This document shows, piece after piece, positions 33,237-42,300 of a DNA stretch of 58,833 bases (position 1 is the first letter of the stretch; every line of letters starts with the position of its first letter). The notes beneath the pieces were generated by a model, which made no database searches, was not told the origin of the DNA, and saw only the letters and a program-made list of their open reading frames with translations. This DNA comes from Bacteroidia bacterium (GTDB taxonomy: Bacteria > Bacteroidota > Bacteroidia > Cytophagales > Cyclobacteriaceae). The DNA lies in assembly GCA_030432655.1 (NCBI GenBank), contig JAUILA010000030.1, positions 1-58,833 on the forward strand, written 5' to 3'. A program made the position numbers and the translations under genes.

Positions 33237-33742
33237 TCATTCAGTTCCACGATCATTTCAATTTCTACCGGAATATTACCCGGCAGCGAGGCCATTCCGA
33301 CCGCGGCCCTCACATGCTTACCATTCTCCCCGAAAACTTCAGTAAGCAGGTCCGAACACCCATTGATCACCTGGGAGTGTTCTGTGAAATCATCAGCGGC
33401 ATTGACCATGCCGAAGACCCTTATCACGCGTTTTACCCGGCTAAGATCACCCACCGCCATTTTAAGGGTGGCCAGCAGGCAAATGCCGGTGTTTCGGGCA
33501 GATGCATATCCTTGATCCACCGACAGGTCACTTCCGACCTTACCGAGAAATTCCCGGTCACAGGGTCCGTGTCCTGACAGGAACAGCAAATTCCCTGATT
33601 GTACATATTTCACATAATTGGCCACAGGGGAAGAAGGTTCGGGAAGTTCAATGCCCAGTTCTTCAAGACGTTGCTCGGGGGTCTGGGAGAATGCAGGCAG
33701 GCAAAGGCAGATTAAAAGGAATGTCAGTAGTGTTGCTCTCAT
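33233..33742 (-). CDS. Exported RidA/YjgF-family protein
   Basis: 169 residues. A signal peptide (1-19, cleavage near AFS|QTP) precedes a complete RidA domain: 'NLLFLSGHGPCDREFLGKVG', the helix 'NTGICLLATLKMAVGDLSRV' and the C-terminal 'HVRAAVGMASLPGNIPVEIE' with the conserved Arg that contacts the substrate carboxylate. Classical RidA hydrolyses reactive enamine/imine intermediates in the cytoplasm. Export to the periplasm is unusual for that role, so a different substrate or chaperone-like function is possible. Its stop codon overlaps the DUF748 stop (TTAG at 33233-33236). Confidence 0.85.
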   Translation of the reverse strand: MRATLLTFLLICLCLPAFSQTPEQRLEELGIELPEPSSPVANYVKYVQSGNLLFLSGHGPCDREFLGKVGSDLSVDQGYASARNTGICLLATLKMAVGDLSRVKRVIRVFGMVNAADDFTEHSQVINGCSDLLTEVFGENGKHVRAAVGMASLPGNIPVEIEMIVELND

Positions 33743-33829
33743 TTTTTTCTCAGGAAGTTAACCAATTAACCGGTCCTGTACAATCATGTGAAAATGTTCT
33801 CAGACCTGCCATCCGCTCATATGAATTGT

Positions 33830-33837
33830 TATCTTTG
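33830..33837 (+). promoter_or_regulatory. Candidate -7 element of metG
   Basis: TATCTTTG fits TAnnTTTG exactly, 19 bp before the metG start codon at 33857. No clear TTG lies at the -33 distance. Confidence 0.5.
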
Positions 33838-33856
33838 CCTCAGAATAAACTGAATT

Positions 33857-35911
33857 ATGAGCCAATTCAAACGTCATACGATCACAGCTGCTTTGCCTTA
33901 TACCAACGGGCCTGTTCATATCGGTCACCTTGCAGGTGTTTATGTTCCCTCGGATATATATGCCCGGTACCTGCGCAGCAGGAAGAAAGATGTACTGTTT
34001 GTTTGTGGTTCGGATGAACACGGGGTGGCTATTACCCTGCGGGCGCGGAAAGAAGGGGTTACACCTCAGGAGATCGTCGACAAATACCACGCACTCATCC
34101 GGGATTCTTTTCATGATTTCGGAATTTCATTCGATATATATTCCCGGACTTCCGCCCCTGTACATCACGAGACATCAGCAGAGATTTTTCGTAATCTCTA
34201 TGAGCAGGGTGCGTTTATAGAAATAGAGAGCGAACAGTATTACGACGAGGAAGCGGGGCAGTTTCTGGCTGACCGTTATATTATTGGAACCTGTCCGAAC
34301 TGCGGGTTTGATAATGCCTATGGGGATCAGTGCGAGAAATGCGGTACCTCGCTGAGTCCGTCTGAGCTGATTTCTCCCCGTTCGGCCCTGAGTGGCGCCC
34401 AGCCGGTGAAGAAAACTACCAGGCACTGGTATCTTCCCATGGATGAATACGAAAACTGGTTGCGCCAATGGATACTGGAAGGGCATAAAGAATGGAAGGC
34501 TAATGTATACGGACAGTGCAAGTCCTGGCTGGATAACGGACTGCAGCCGCGGGCAATGACCCGGGACCTGGACTGGGGAGTAAAGGTCCCTGTCGAGGGA
34601 GCAGAAGGGAAGGTGCTTTATGTCTGGTTTGATGCACCTATCGGGTATATTTCGGCGACAAAGGAATGGGCTGATAAGAACGGAAAAGACTGGAAGCCCT
34701 ACTGGCAGGATGAGGAAACGCGTTTGATCCACTTTATAGGGAAAGACAATATTGTTTTCCATTGTATCATTTTTCCCTCCATTCTCAAAGCAACGGGAGA
34801 ATATATCCTTCCGGACAATGTACCGGCAAATGAATTTCTGAATCTGGAGGGGAATAAGATCAGTACCTCAAAAAACTGGGCGGTATGGCTGCATGAGTAC
34901 CTGGAGGAATTTCCCGGAAAGCAGGATGTCCTGCGATATGCCCTGGCCGCTAATATGCCGGAGTCCAAGGACAACGACTTCACCTGGAAGGATTTTCAGT
35001 CGCGTAATAATAATGAGCTGGTGGCGATCCTGGGTAATTTCATCAATCGTTCGCTGGTGCTTACAAGTAAATATTTTGATGGTATTATCCCGGAAAGAGG
35101 GGATATGTTCGATATGGACACGGAAGTGTGTGATGCCCTTGGGGAAGCTCCTCAAAAAATAAGCAGTGCGCTGGACCAGTTTCGCTTCAGGGAAGGGTTG
35201 AATGCCCTGATGGACCTGGCACGGGCAGGAAATAAATTCCTGGCGGAAACCGAACCGTGGAAAGAGATCAAGAATAATCCGGACAGGGTAAAGACCATTA
35301 TGAACATTAGCCTGCAGATCGCAGCCAATCTGTGTATTCTGGGTGAGCCGTTCCTGCCGTATTCAATGGAAAAACTGCGTAAGATGCTGAATCTCCCTGA
35401 ATACAGCTGGGAGGATGCCGGGAGTATCGGGCTGCTGCCTGCGGGACACCAGTTGGGAAAATCAGAACTGATGTTCGAAAAAATAGAAGACAAGGCGATT
35501 GAAGCTCAGATTGCCAAACTGGAAGCAACAAGAACTATGAATGAACAGGAACAAACTGCCAATGAACTGACGCCATTGAAAGGTCAGATTGTATTTGATG
35601 ATTTCATGAAGCTTGACATGCGTGTCGGAACTATCAGGGAGGCGGAGAAAATGCCCAAATCAAAAAAACTGCTAAAATTACGTGTGGATACTGGTATCGA
35701 TCAGCGAACAATACTCAGCGGTATTGCCGAACACTTTGAACCGGCTGACCTGATCGGACGACAGGTGACGGTGCTGGCTAATCTGGCACCCCGTAAAATG
35801 ATGGGGATTGAGTCACAGGGAATGGTACTTATGGCGGAAGATCCCGAAGGGAAGCTGCATTTCATCAATCCGGACAAGGGCGATGTAACTGAAGGCTCAA
35901 CGATCAGCTAG
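33857..35911 (+). CDS. metG: Methionyl-tRNA synthetase
   Basis: 684 residues. It joins methionine to tRNA-Met and thus supports initiation. HIGH motif at residues 21-24 ([14 protein letters not shown]). A zinc knuckle with two CxxC pairs ([18 protein letters not shown]) in the connective domain. The second signature is KISTS ([12 protein letters not shown]), a variant of KMSKS. The C-terminal 100 residues ([20 protein letters not shown]) are the tRNA-binding OB domain (Trbp111-type), which makes this the long, dimerising form. The gene has its own promoter and ends in a 4-bp overlap of stops with the convergent thiamine-binding gene (CTAG at 35908-35911). Confidence 0.97.
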   Translation: MSQFKRHTITAALPYTNGPVHIGHLAGVYVPSDIYARYLRSRKKDVLFVCGSDEHGVAITLRARKEGVTPQEIVDKYHALIRDSFHDFGISFDIYSRTSAPVHHETSAEIFRNLYEQGAFIEIESEQYYDEEAGQFLADRYIIGTCPNCGFDNAYGDQCEKCGTSLSPSELISPRSALSGAQPVKKTTRHWYLPMDEYENWLRQWILEGHKEWKANVYGQCKSWLDNGLQPRAMTRDLDWGVKVPVEGAEGKVLYVWFDAPIGYISATKEWADKNGKDWKPYWQDEETRLIHFIGKDNIVFHCIIFPSILKATGEYILPDNVPANEFLNLEGNKISTSKNWAVWLHEYLEEFPGKQDVLRYALAANMPESKDNDFTWKDFQSRNNNELVAILGNFINRSLVLTSKYFDGIIPERGDMFDMDTEVCDALGEAPQKISSALDQFRFREGLNALMDLARAGNKFLAETEPWKEIKNNPDRVKTIMNISLQIAANLCILGEPFLPYSMEKLRKMLNLPEYSWEDAGSIGLLPAGHQLGKSELMFEKIEDKAIEAQIAKLEATRTMNEQEQTANELTPLKGQIVFDDFMKLDMRVGTIREAEKMPKSKKLLKLRVDTGIDQRTILSGIAEHFEPADLIGRQVTVLANLAPRKMMGIESQGMVLMAEDPEGKLHFINPDKGDVTEGSTIS

Positions 35912-36207
35912 GCCCATTTTTCGGTTTTTTCTTCGAATGTCACGTCACGGTCGCCACGGATGTGCATTTTTATGAAAACGAGGATCTCATCTGAATCGCT
36001 GGCCACCGTTTTACTGGCACGTCCGAATACCTCCATGATCTCGTCATAAGGTCCTTCAATTATAGTTTCGAGTGGAGTCACCATATGTTTCAGGCCACTG
36101 TCGCGAATTATTTCTATGGCCTTATCCACGAGTGCGTAGCTGTCGTGTTTTGTGCTTTTCGGAACGATTTGGATAGATGCGTTAATGAGATGCTTATTAT
36201 CAGTCAT
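35908..36207 (-). CDS. MTH1187/YkoF-type thiamine-binding protein
   Basis: 99 residues, one alpha-beta domain. '[20 protein letters not shown]' with '[20 protein letters not shown]' and '[16 protein letters not shown]' match the MTH1187 family, in which the central pocket binds thiamine or a related molecule. The start codon overlaps the pth stop by 8 bp, so the two are translationally linked. Its stop overlaps the metG stop on the other strand. Confidence 0.85.
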   Translation of the reverse strand: MTDNKHLINASIQIVPKSTKHDSYALVDKAIEIIRDSGLKHMVTPLETIIEGPYDEIMEVFGRASKTVASDSDEILVFIKMHIRGDRDVTFEEKTEKWA

Positions 36208-36760
36208 TGAATTGATTCATGGTTCGTGTAATACCTATGGTACAGAATCCCAGGATCATATCAATGGCTTTGTCCATAATAAATGGTAATTCATCAAATT
36301 CGCCCTGGTTAAAATTACTTAGCACGTAATCAACCTGCTGTCCCTGGTGAAAATCATTACCGATTCCCATTTTTAACCGCGAATAATCGGCGCCTCCGGT
36401 GAGCTGTTCAATATTCTTTAATCCGTTATGTCCGGCGGCAGATCCCTTGGCCCTCATGCGGAGCTTTCCAAAAGGAAGCGCAATGTCGTCGACTACCACA
36501 AGCAGGCGTTCTTTAGGTACTTTAAGTTCCTGCATCCAGAATGAAACTGCCTTACCACTCAGATTCATGTAGGTGGTAGGTTTAATGAGATGGATTTGTC
36601 TTCCTTTATGTTTAAAGTCAGCCACATTGGCGTGACGGGAATGCTCAAATGTAAGGCCTTCCTTGTCTGCCAGACGGTCAAGGGTGAGGAATCCAATATT
36701 ATGACGGGTCAGTTCATATTCCGAACCGATATTGCCGAGCCCGGCGATTAGGTATTTCAT
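36200..36760 (-). CDS. pth: Peptidyl-tRNA hydrolase
   Basis: 186 residues; it frees tRNA from stalled peptidyl-tRNA by ester hydrolysis. The catalytic His20 lies in YELTRHNIGF with Asn10 in AGLGNIGS, and D91/D92 (VVVDDIALPFGKLR) and 'SAAGHNGLKNI' (N112) complete the substrate-binding set. Size is typical. It lies in the conserved prs-rplY-pth order but after a terminator that separates it from rplY, so it may have its own promoter or depend on readthrough. Confidence 0.97.
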   Translation of the reverse strand: MKYLIAGLGNIGSEYELTRHNIGFLTLDRLADKEGLTFEHSRHANVADFKHKGRQIHLIKPTTYMNLSGKAVSFWMQELKVPKERLLVVVDDIALPFGKLRMRAKGSAAGHNGLKNIEQLTGGADYSRLKMGIGNDFHQGQQVDYVLSNFNQGEFDELPFIMDKAIDMILGFCTIGITRTMNQFND

Positions 36761-36789
36761 GGATTGAAGTTAATGAATCAGAAAAAGAC

Positions 36790-36820
36790 AAAAAAAACCC
36801 TGCAACGTATGCTGCAGGGT
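36790..36820 (-). terminator. Terminator after rplY
   Basis: ACCCTGCA (36797-36804) pairs with TGCAGGGT (36813-36820) around an 8-nt loop, and on the minus strand it is followed by a run of eight T (A tract 36790-36797, shared with the stem base). It lies 24 bp after the rplY stop and before pth. Confidence 0.85.
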
Positions 36821-36843
36821 CATTACCTGGTAAAAGAAGTGGA

Positions 36844-37506
36844 TTAGCTCTCAGCGCTTTCTTCGCCTTCACCACCTTCGGCGTCAGCTTCTTCTCCTCC
36901 TTCTTCACCTTCCATTCCTTCTTCAAGTTCTTCTTCCTCCTCATCTTCTGACTTGCCGCGCAGCGCCCTTGGCACCTCAACTACAGCAACGGATGCGATC
37001 TTAGGATCAAGAATTTCGAAGTTGTCTTCTGCAATTTCATCTACTTTAATAGAACGTCCAAAGTCAAGAACGGACAAGTCGACCGTAACATACTCAGGCA
37101 TATTCTTGGGAAGTGACTTAATCGACAGGTAGCGACGCTTTTTGATCAGCGTACCCCCTTTGGTAACTCCCGGAGAAGTTCCTTCAAAGTGAACCGGAAT
37201 ATTCATTTTAACGGATTTTCCTTCGAACAGCTGCAAAAAGTCAGCGTGAAGGATCACCTCGCTTACCGGGTGAAACTGGATATCCTGCAGGATAGCCTGG
37301 AATTCCTCCCCTTCAACATTCAGATGAACGAAATGAGCCCGGTCGGTATAAACCAGATCTCTGAACAGAATCATCGGAGCATAGAAATGAATCTGCTCAT
37401 CGCCTCCGTAAAGTACACACGGTACGTTTCCTTCCTCTCTGAGCCTTTTCGCTTCTGTTTTGCCGAGATTTGCTCTTTTATACCCTATAATCTCGATAGT
37501 TTTCAT
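36844..37506 (-). CDS. rplY: Ribosomal protein L25 (CTC form)
   Basis: 220 residues, the long bacterial form with an N-terminal 5S-rRNA-binding L25 domain (IEIIGYKRANLGKTEAKRLR, then 'NVPCVLYGGDEQIHFYAP') and a C-terminal TL5/CTC beta domain (GTSPGVTKGGTLIKKRRYLS). The last 40 residues form a Glu/Gly-rich acidic tail that is common in Bacteroidota L25. 26 bp downstream of prs, with a terminator after it, so it is in the tRNA-Gln-prs-rplY unit. Confidence 0.96.
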   Translation of the reverse strand: MKTIEIIGYKRANLGKTEAKRLREEGNVPCVLYGGDEQIHFYAPMILFRDLVYTDRAHFVHLNVEGEEFQAILQDIQFHPVSEVILHADFLQLFEGKSVKMNIPVHFEGTSPGVTKGGTLIKKRRYLSIKSLPKNMPEYVTVDLSVLDFGRSIKVDEIAEDNFEILDPKIASVAVVEVPRALRGKSEDEEEEELEEGMEGEEGGEEADAEGGEGEESAES

Positions 37507-37532
37507 ATGTATTATATTTAGTTAAATGTATT

Positions 37533-38465
37533 TCAGGATTGAATAAACAGTGAACTGATCGATCCGTGTTCGTGGATTGCCCGAATGGCTTTGGCGAACA
37601 GGTCGGCTACTGTTAATACTTTTATTTTTTCAGATTCACGCTTCAGGGGGATTGTGTCTGTTACAACCAATTCTTCAAGCGCTGAATTCTCAATATTTTC
37701 ATAGGCTTTTCCTGACAGAACAGGGTGGGTTACCACGGCACGTACTGACCGGGCTCCCTTTTCTTTAAGAAGGTCTGCCGCTTTGCACATGGTACCACCG
37801 GTATCCACCAAATCATCCACCATGACCACATCTTTATCCATAACATCCCCAATCAGCCTCATAGATGCGACTTCATTGGCGCGTTTTCGGTACTTGTCAC
37901 AAACCACCAGTTCTGCATTAAAGAATTTTGCGAAGGCGCGTGTACGTTTCACTCCACCCACATCAGGAGAGGCAAATGTGATCTCCTTCAGGTTAATGCT
38001 GCGCAGATAGGGAATGAAAATTGATGTTCCGTCGAGGTGATCGACCGGTATATCAAAGAATCCCTGTATCTGGTCTGCATGCAGATCGCAGGTCATGATC
38101 CTGTCTGCACCGGCAGCCGAAAGCAGGTTCGCCATCAGCTTTGCCGCAATAGCAACCCTGGGTTTATCTTTCCTGTCCTGCCTCGCATAACCAAAATACG
38201 GAACAACCACCGTGACGTATTTCGCACTTGCGCGTTTGGCTGCATCAATCATCAGCAGCAATTCCATAAAATTTTCTGCGGGCTGAAAGGTGGACTGGAT
38301 CAGGAATACATCGGCACCACGAATGGATTCACCAAAATAGGGAGAGATTTCACCATCACTAAACTTTTGCAGGGTGCTTTCCCCCAGACTCTTTCCATAA
38401 GAATTGGCGATTTTTTCTGCCAGATACTTGGAAGATTCCCCTGAAAAGATTTTTACCTTGGACAT
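37533..38465 (-). CDS. prs: Ribose-phosphate pyrophosphokinase
   Basis: I start at 38465 (MSKVKIFSGESS), giving 310 residues, the normal length; the ATG at 38513 would add 16 unrelated residues. It makes PRPP from ribose-5-phosphate and ATP, the substrate of purine, pyrimidine, histidine and NAD synthesis. Visible: the flexible loop YARQDRKDKPR (93-103), the metal-binding CDLHADQIQGFF (126-137) and the PRPP loop VVMVDDLVDTGGTM (213-226). It lies between tRNA-Gln and rplY, and supplies the PRPP used for the purine pathway in which the nearby purL also acts. Confidence 0.97.
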   Translation of the reverse strand: MSKVKIFSGESSKYLAEKIANSYGKSLGESTLQKFSDGEISPYFGESIRGADVFLIQSTFQPAENFMELLLMIDAAKRASAKYVTVVVPYFGYARQDRKDKPRVAIAAKLMANLLSAAGADRIMTCDLHADQIQGFFDIPVDHLDGTSIFIPYLRSINLKEITFASPDVGGVKRTRAFAKFFNAELVVCDKYRKRANEVASMRLIGDVMDKDVVMVDDLVDTGGTMCKAADLLKEKGARSVRAVVTHPVLSGKAYENIENSALEELVVTDTIPLKRESEKIKVLTVADLFAKAIRAIHEHGSISSLFIQS

Positions 38466-38543
38466 GAAACTCTTTCTTGGATAAACAATGAAGGTGGACA
38501 ATTGCCCACCCACCTTATGTATTCCGGATGTTTTTCGTTAAAG

Positions 38544-38616
38544 TTGCCCGACTAGGGCTCGAACCTAGACTCTTCTGAACCAAAATCAGACGTGTTGCCA
38601 GTTACACCATCGGGCA
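38544..38616 (-). tRNA. tRNA-Gln (UUG)
   Basis: Read on the minus strand, TGCCCGA (1-7) pairs with TCGGGCA, giving the U1-A72 pair typical of tRNA-Gln, with an A discriminator. The anticodon stem TCTGA/TCAGA holds the loop TTTTGGT, so the anticodon is TTG (Gln, CAA codons). The T-arm is CTAGG/TTCGAGC/CCTAG. The CCA end is not encoded. It sits upstream of prs, with a TAnnTTTG element 27 bp upstream. Confidence 0.96.
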
Positions 38617-38642
38617 GTGAAATCCCCTTGAATTTCGGATGG

Positions 38643-38650
38643 CAAAGGTA
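38643..38650 (-). promoter_or_regulatory. Candidate -7 element for tRNA-Gln and prs-rplY
   Basis: TACCTTTG on the minus strand is an exact TAnnTTTG match 27 bp upstream of the tRNA 5' end, which leaves a short leader. The -33 position has no clear TTG. Confidence 0.55.
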
Positions 38651-38696
38651 TAATTATTTTTAAAAAAGGAAAAGTAAGACGTGAAAATTTATCGCC

Positions 38697-39287
38697 TTAC
38701 TGTGTTATAAGTTTTTCCTTTTCTTCCAGGAACCCATCGGCGAAGAACTGGTACTTATTCAGGATGGAACGGACAGCATTTCTGACCTGTCGTTCATCGG
38801 TAAAATTAACCTGTCCATATTTATCGGTGGCATAACCCTGCCAGATAGATGCATTCTGTTTACGGTCAAATACCTGGATCAGTAAAGTGCCTTGCGGAAT
38901 ATTGAACTTGAGCTGTTCATATTCAAGGTCTCGTTCCTGTCGTTGCATCCATTCTTCAATATTAGGTTGCTGGTACCCGCGGAAGGAAAGGCTGTCAACG
39001 AAAATAGAATAGGACAGCAGCAAATCCGGTTTTCTTTCTCTTCGTTTGTAGCCGAGAAAACTCATATGTGATTCAATGGCACCATGGATTAGTCCGAATA
39101 CCTGTTCTGAGTCAGAACTACGTAAATGTTCGGTCTGGGCCACGAAATCGTAGGAATTATATTTATCAAATCTTCCCCTGTAACTGTAGTCATATTCAAC
39201 GGGCAATTCCCTGTAGGAGAAACATCCTGACATTAGAAAAGCCAGGAAAAAGATTGACAAAGAACCAGTAGAGTAGATGTTTTTCAT
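38697..39287 (-). CDS. DUF4136 lipoprotein
   Basis: 196 residues. FLMSGC at residues 17-22 is a lipobox with Cys22 as the lipid anchor. The mature protein fits DUF4136: 'YRGRFDKYNSYDFV' near the N-terminus, 'AIESHMSFLGYKRRERKPDL', 'LLSYSIFV', and the C-terminal 'GTLLIQVFDRKQNASIWQGY' and 'VRNAVRSILNKY'. DUF4136 lipoproteins are common in Bacteroidota and their role is unknown, perhaps in envelope stress. Its stop lies about 80 bp upstream of the tRNA-Gln 5' end, with the candidate tRNA promoter between them. Confidence 0.87.
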   Translation of the reverse strand: MKNIYSTGSLSIFFLAFLMSGCFSYRELPVEYDYSYRGRFDKYNSYDFVAQTEHLRSSDSEQVFGLIHGAIESHMSFLGYKRRERKPDLLLSYSIFVDSLSFRGYQQPNIEEWMQRQERDLEYEQLKFNIPQGTLLIQVFDRKQNASIWQGYATDKYGQVNFTDERQVRNAVRSILNKYQFFADGFLEEKEKLITQ

Positions 39288-39384
39288 AAGAAGCTGCTTT
39301 TTAGGTTCCTATGAAATTACCCTAAAATTTTTCTACTTTCAATAAATCAGGTGTAAAATAATTATAAATGTCGCCCCGGTAACC

Positions 39385-42300
39385 TTATTGTTTGCTTTTA
39401 ATCCACTTTCTGGCCTCAATAAAAGGCACGATCCAGGGTGATACTTCTTCGTCCTTTCGTTCCGCTGGATAGTAAGGCCAGTTCCACGGGTAGACAGATC
39501 TTTCCAGGTGAGGCATAATGGCCGTATGACGTCCATCCTGCGAACACACGGCTGCAATATCATCTTCTGATCCGTTGGGATTCCCCGGGTAAGCGGAATA
39601 GGCATACCTGGCCACAATACTGAACTGGTCCTTTTTTCCTTTGAAATTAAATTTGCCTTCGCCATGTGCCAGCCAGACGCCAAGCCTAGAACCTTTCAGC
39701 TGGTTAAACATAATTGAAGGACTTTCCGGCATTTCAATCGAAACGAATGCTGATTCAAATTTGTGGGAAGCATTGTGTTCCATGGTAGGGTGGTCTTTCA
39801 TTTCACGGTTGATCAGCCCGAGTTCCATCATCAGCTGACAGCCATTACATACACCCAGGCTCATTGTGTCCGGCCGGTCATAAAAATTCCTTAGCGCCTC
39901 ATTCGCTTTTTCATTATACCGGAAGGCTCCTGCCCAGCCTTTGGCGGAACCCAGAACGTCGGAGTTGGAGAATCCACCAACAAAAACAATCATATTCACA
40001 TCCGAAAGGTCTTCCCGGCCGCTTATCAGGTCGGTCATATGAATATCCTTGACATCAAAACCGGCGAGGTACAGGGACCAGGCCATTTCGCGATCTCCGT
40101 TGACACCTTTTTCACGGATAATGGCGGCTCTGACACCTGATTTGCCTGTGCGCTTCGGATCAATACCAAGGCGTTTAAACGATCCGTCAAACGCTTCAGG
40201 GAAGTGATATGTCAGTGGCTGAGTTTTGAAATTATCAAACCGTTGCCTGGCCAGTTTCTCCGGGCGCTGCTTCCGGTCCATAAAATACGAGCTACGGAAC
40301 CAGGTATCACGCAGGGAGGGAACATCCAGGGTCAGACGGTGGTCCCTGTGTCTCAGGTCGATTTCATGCGTGTTGTTTGTGCGCCCGATAACCCTCGCCT
40401 CCAACGATTGATTCTCCAGAAAATCCAGCACTTTTTCCGGTTCTCTCACCTGGAGAATCACACCAGGTTTTTCACTGAACAGGAGTTTAATCAAATCGGA
40501 TTCGCCGATTTCTGATAAATCAAGGTCCATCCCACAGGATGATGACGGAAAGCACATTTCCAGGAGAGCCGTAATTAAACCACCTGCCGAAATATCATGG
40601 CCGGCTGTTATCAGATCCTGACCAATAAGGTGCTGAACGGCATTGAACGCCCTGGCAAAATATTCCGGATCTGGTACGTCGGCCGGATTGTTGCCCACAT
40701 AATTTAAAACCTGAGCGAGCGAGGTGCCGTCCAGCGTATATTCTCCCGGTGCAAAATCCAGGTAGATGAGCGAAGTGTCTTCACCGGTTGTAGCAGCCGG
40801 TGTAATGGTTTTGCGGATATCTTCCACTTCACCAATGCTTGAAATGATGACTGTTCCCGGAGAATACACCACGCTGCCGTCCGGATATTTCTGGGTCATT
40901 GACAGGGAGTCTTTTCCTGTCGGGATATTGATTCCCAGGGCAATGGCAAATTTGCTGAGCGCCTCTACGGCATCATATAACCGCGCATTCTCCCCGCTGT
41001 TCCTGGCCGGCCACATCCAGTTGGCACTCAGTGAGACACCTTCCAGTCCGTAAGTCAGGGGTGCCCATACCAGATTCGTCAGGGCTTCCGCCACCGATAA
41101 ACGGGAGCCTCTTGCAGCATCTCCCAGGCCGGCTACCGGTGCATGGCCGATTGATGTGGCAACACCTTCCTTTCCGGAGTAATCCAGGGCCATCACGGCT
41201 ACGTTATTTAATGGAAGCTGGAGGGCTCCGCATGTCTGTTGTGTAGCCACCTTGCCGGTCACCGACCGGTCTACCTTGTTGGTCAGCCAGTCTTTGCAGG
41301 CGACTGCTTCCAGCTGGAGTACCTGCTGGAGATAGTCGTTCAGGTCCTCTGTATTGTGTTGTTTCACGGCCAGCTGGTTGGGCAGACTTGTATCTTCAAG
41401 AATAGTTTTAGGCGAGGAGCCGAACATGTGATGCAGTGACCAATCCATCGGATTTTTCCCTGTTGTCCGGTTTTCAAATACAAAACGCATATCGCCGGTT
41501 ACTTCGCCGACTACATACATAGGTGCACGTTCCCGTTCAGAAATTCTTTTCAGGTCCTCCACGTCTTTTTCATGAAGTACCAGTCCCATGCGCTCCTGTG
41601 ACTCATTGCCTATGATTTCACGGTCTGAAAGTGTCGGATCACCAATTGGCAGCTTCTCAACATCGATTCTTCCGCCTTTTTCTTCCACCAGTTCGGAAAG
41701 GCAATTCAGGTGTCCGCCGGCACCATGATCATGGATCGAAACGATCGGATTGTTTTCCCGTTCCTGCAGGGCACGGATGGCATTCATTGCCCGTTTCTGC
41801 ATTTCCGGGTTAGAACGTTGTACCGCGTTTAATTCTATTGTGTTATCAAATTCACCGGTGGCAACAGAAGAAACGGCGCCGCCGCCCATACCAATCCGGT
41901 AATTTTCCCCGCCAAGTAAGATGATCCGGTCACCTTTTTCGGGCACGTCTTTCAGGCTGTCTTTTTCCTTTCCGAAACCAATGCCCCCGGCGAGCATGAT
42001 AACTTTATCGTACCCATGGATTTTTTCGTCTTCCTGGTGCTCAAAGGTCAGGAGGCTTCCGCAAATCAAAGGCTGACCAAATTTGTTCCCGAAATCGCTG
42101 GCTCCGTCCGAGGCTTTAATCAGGATATCGAGTGGAGTCTGATAGAGCCATTCACGGGCGGGGACATCATTTTCCCACGGGCGGTCAGGCCCGCTCCGGG
42201 GGTAGGAAGTCATGTAAACCGCGGTTCCTGCCAGCGGGAGACTGCCCTTACCACCTGCAAGACGGTCACGAATTTCACCACCGGTACCCGTGGCGGCACC

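Noticed and set aside
33502-34017. A 171-residue frame across the ridA-metG boundary on the plus strand
   Set aside because: It overlaps ridA antisense and the start of metG in another frame, and the translation has no family signal. Both real genes are firmly identified.
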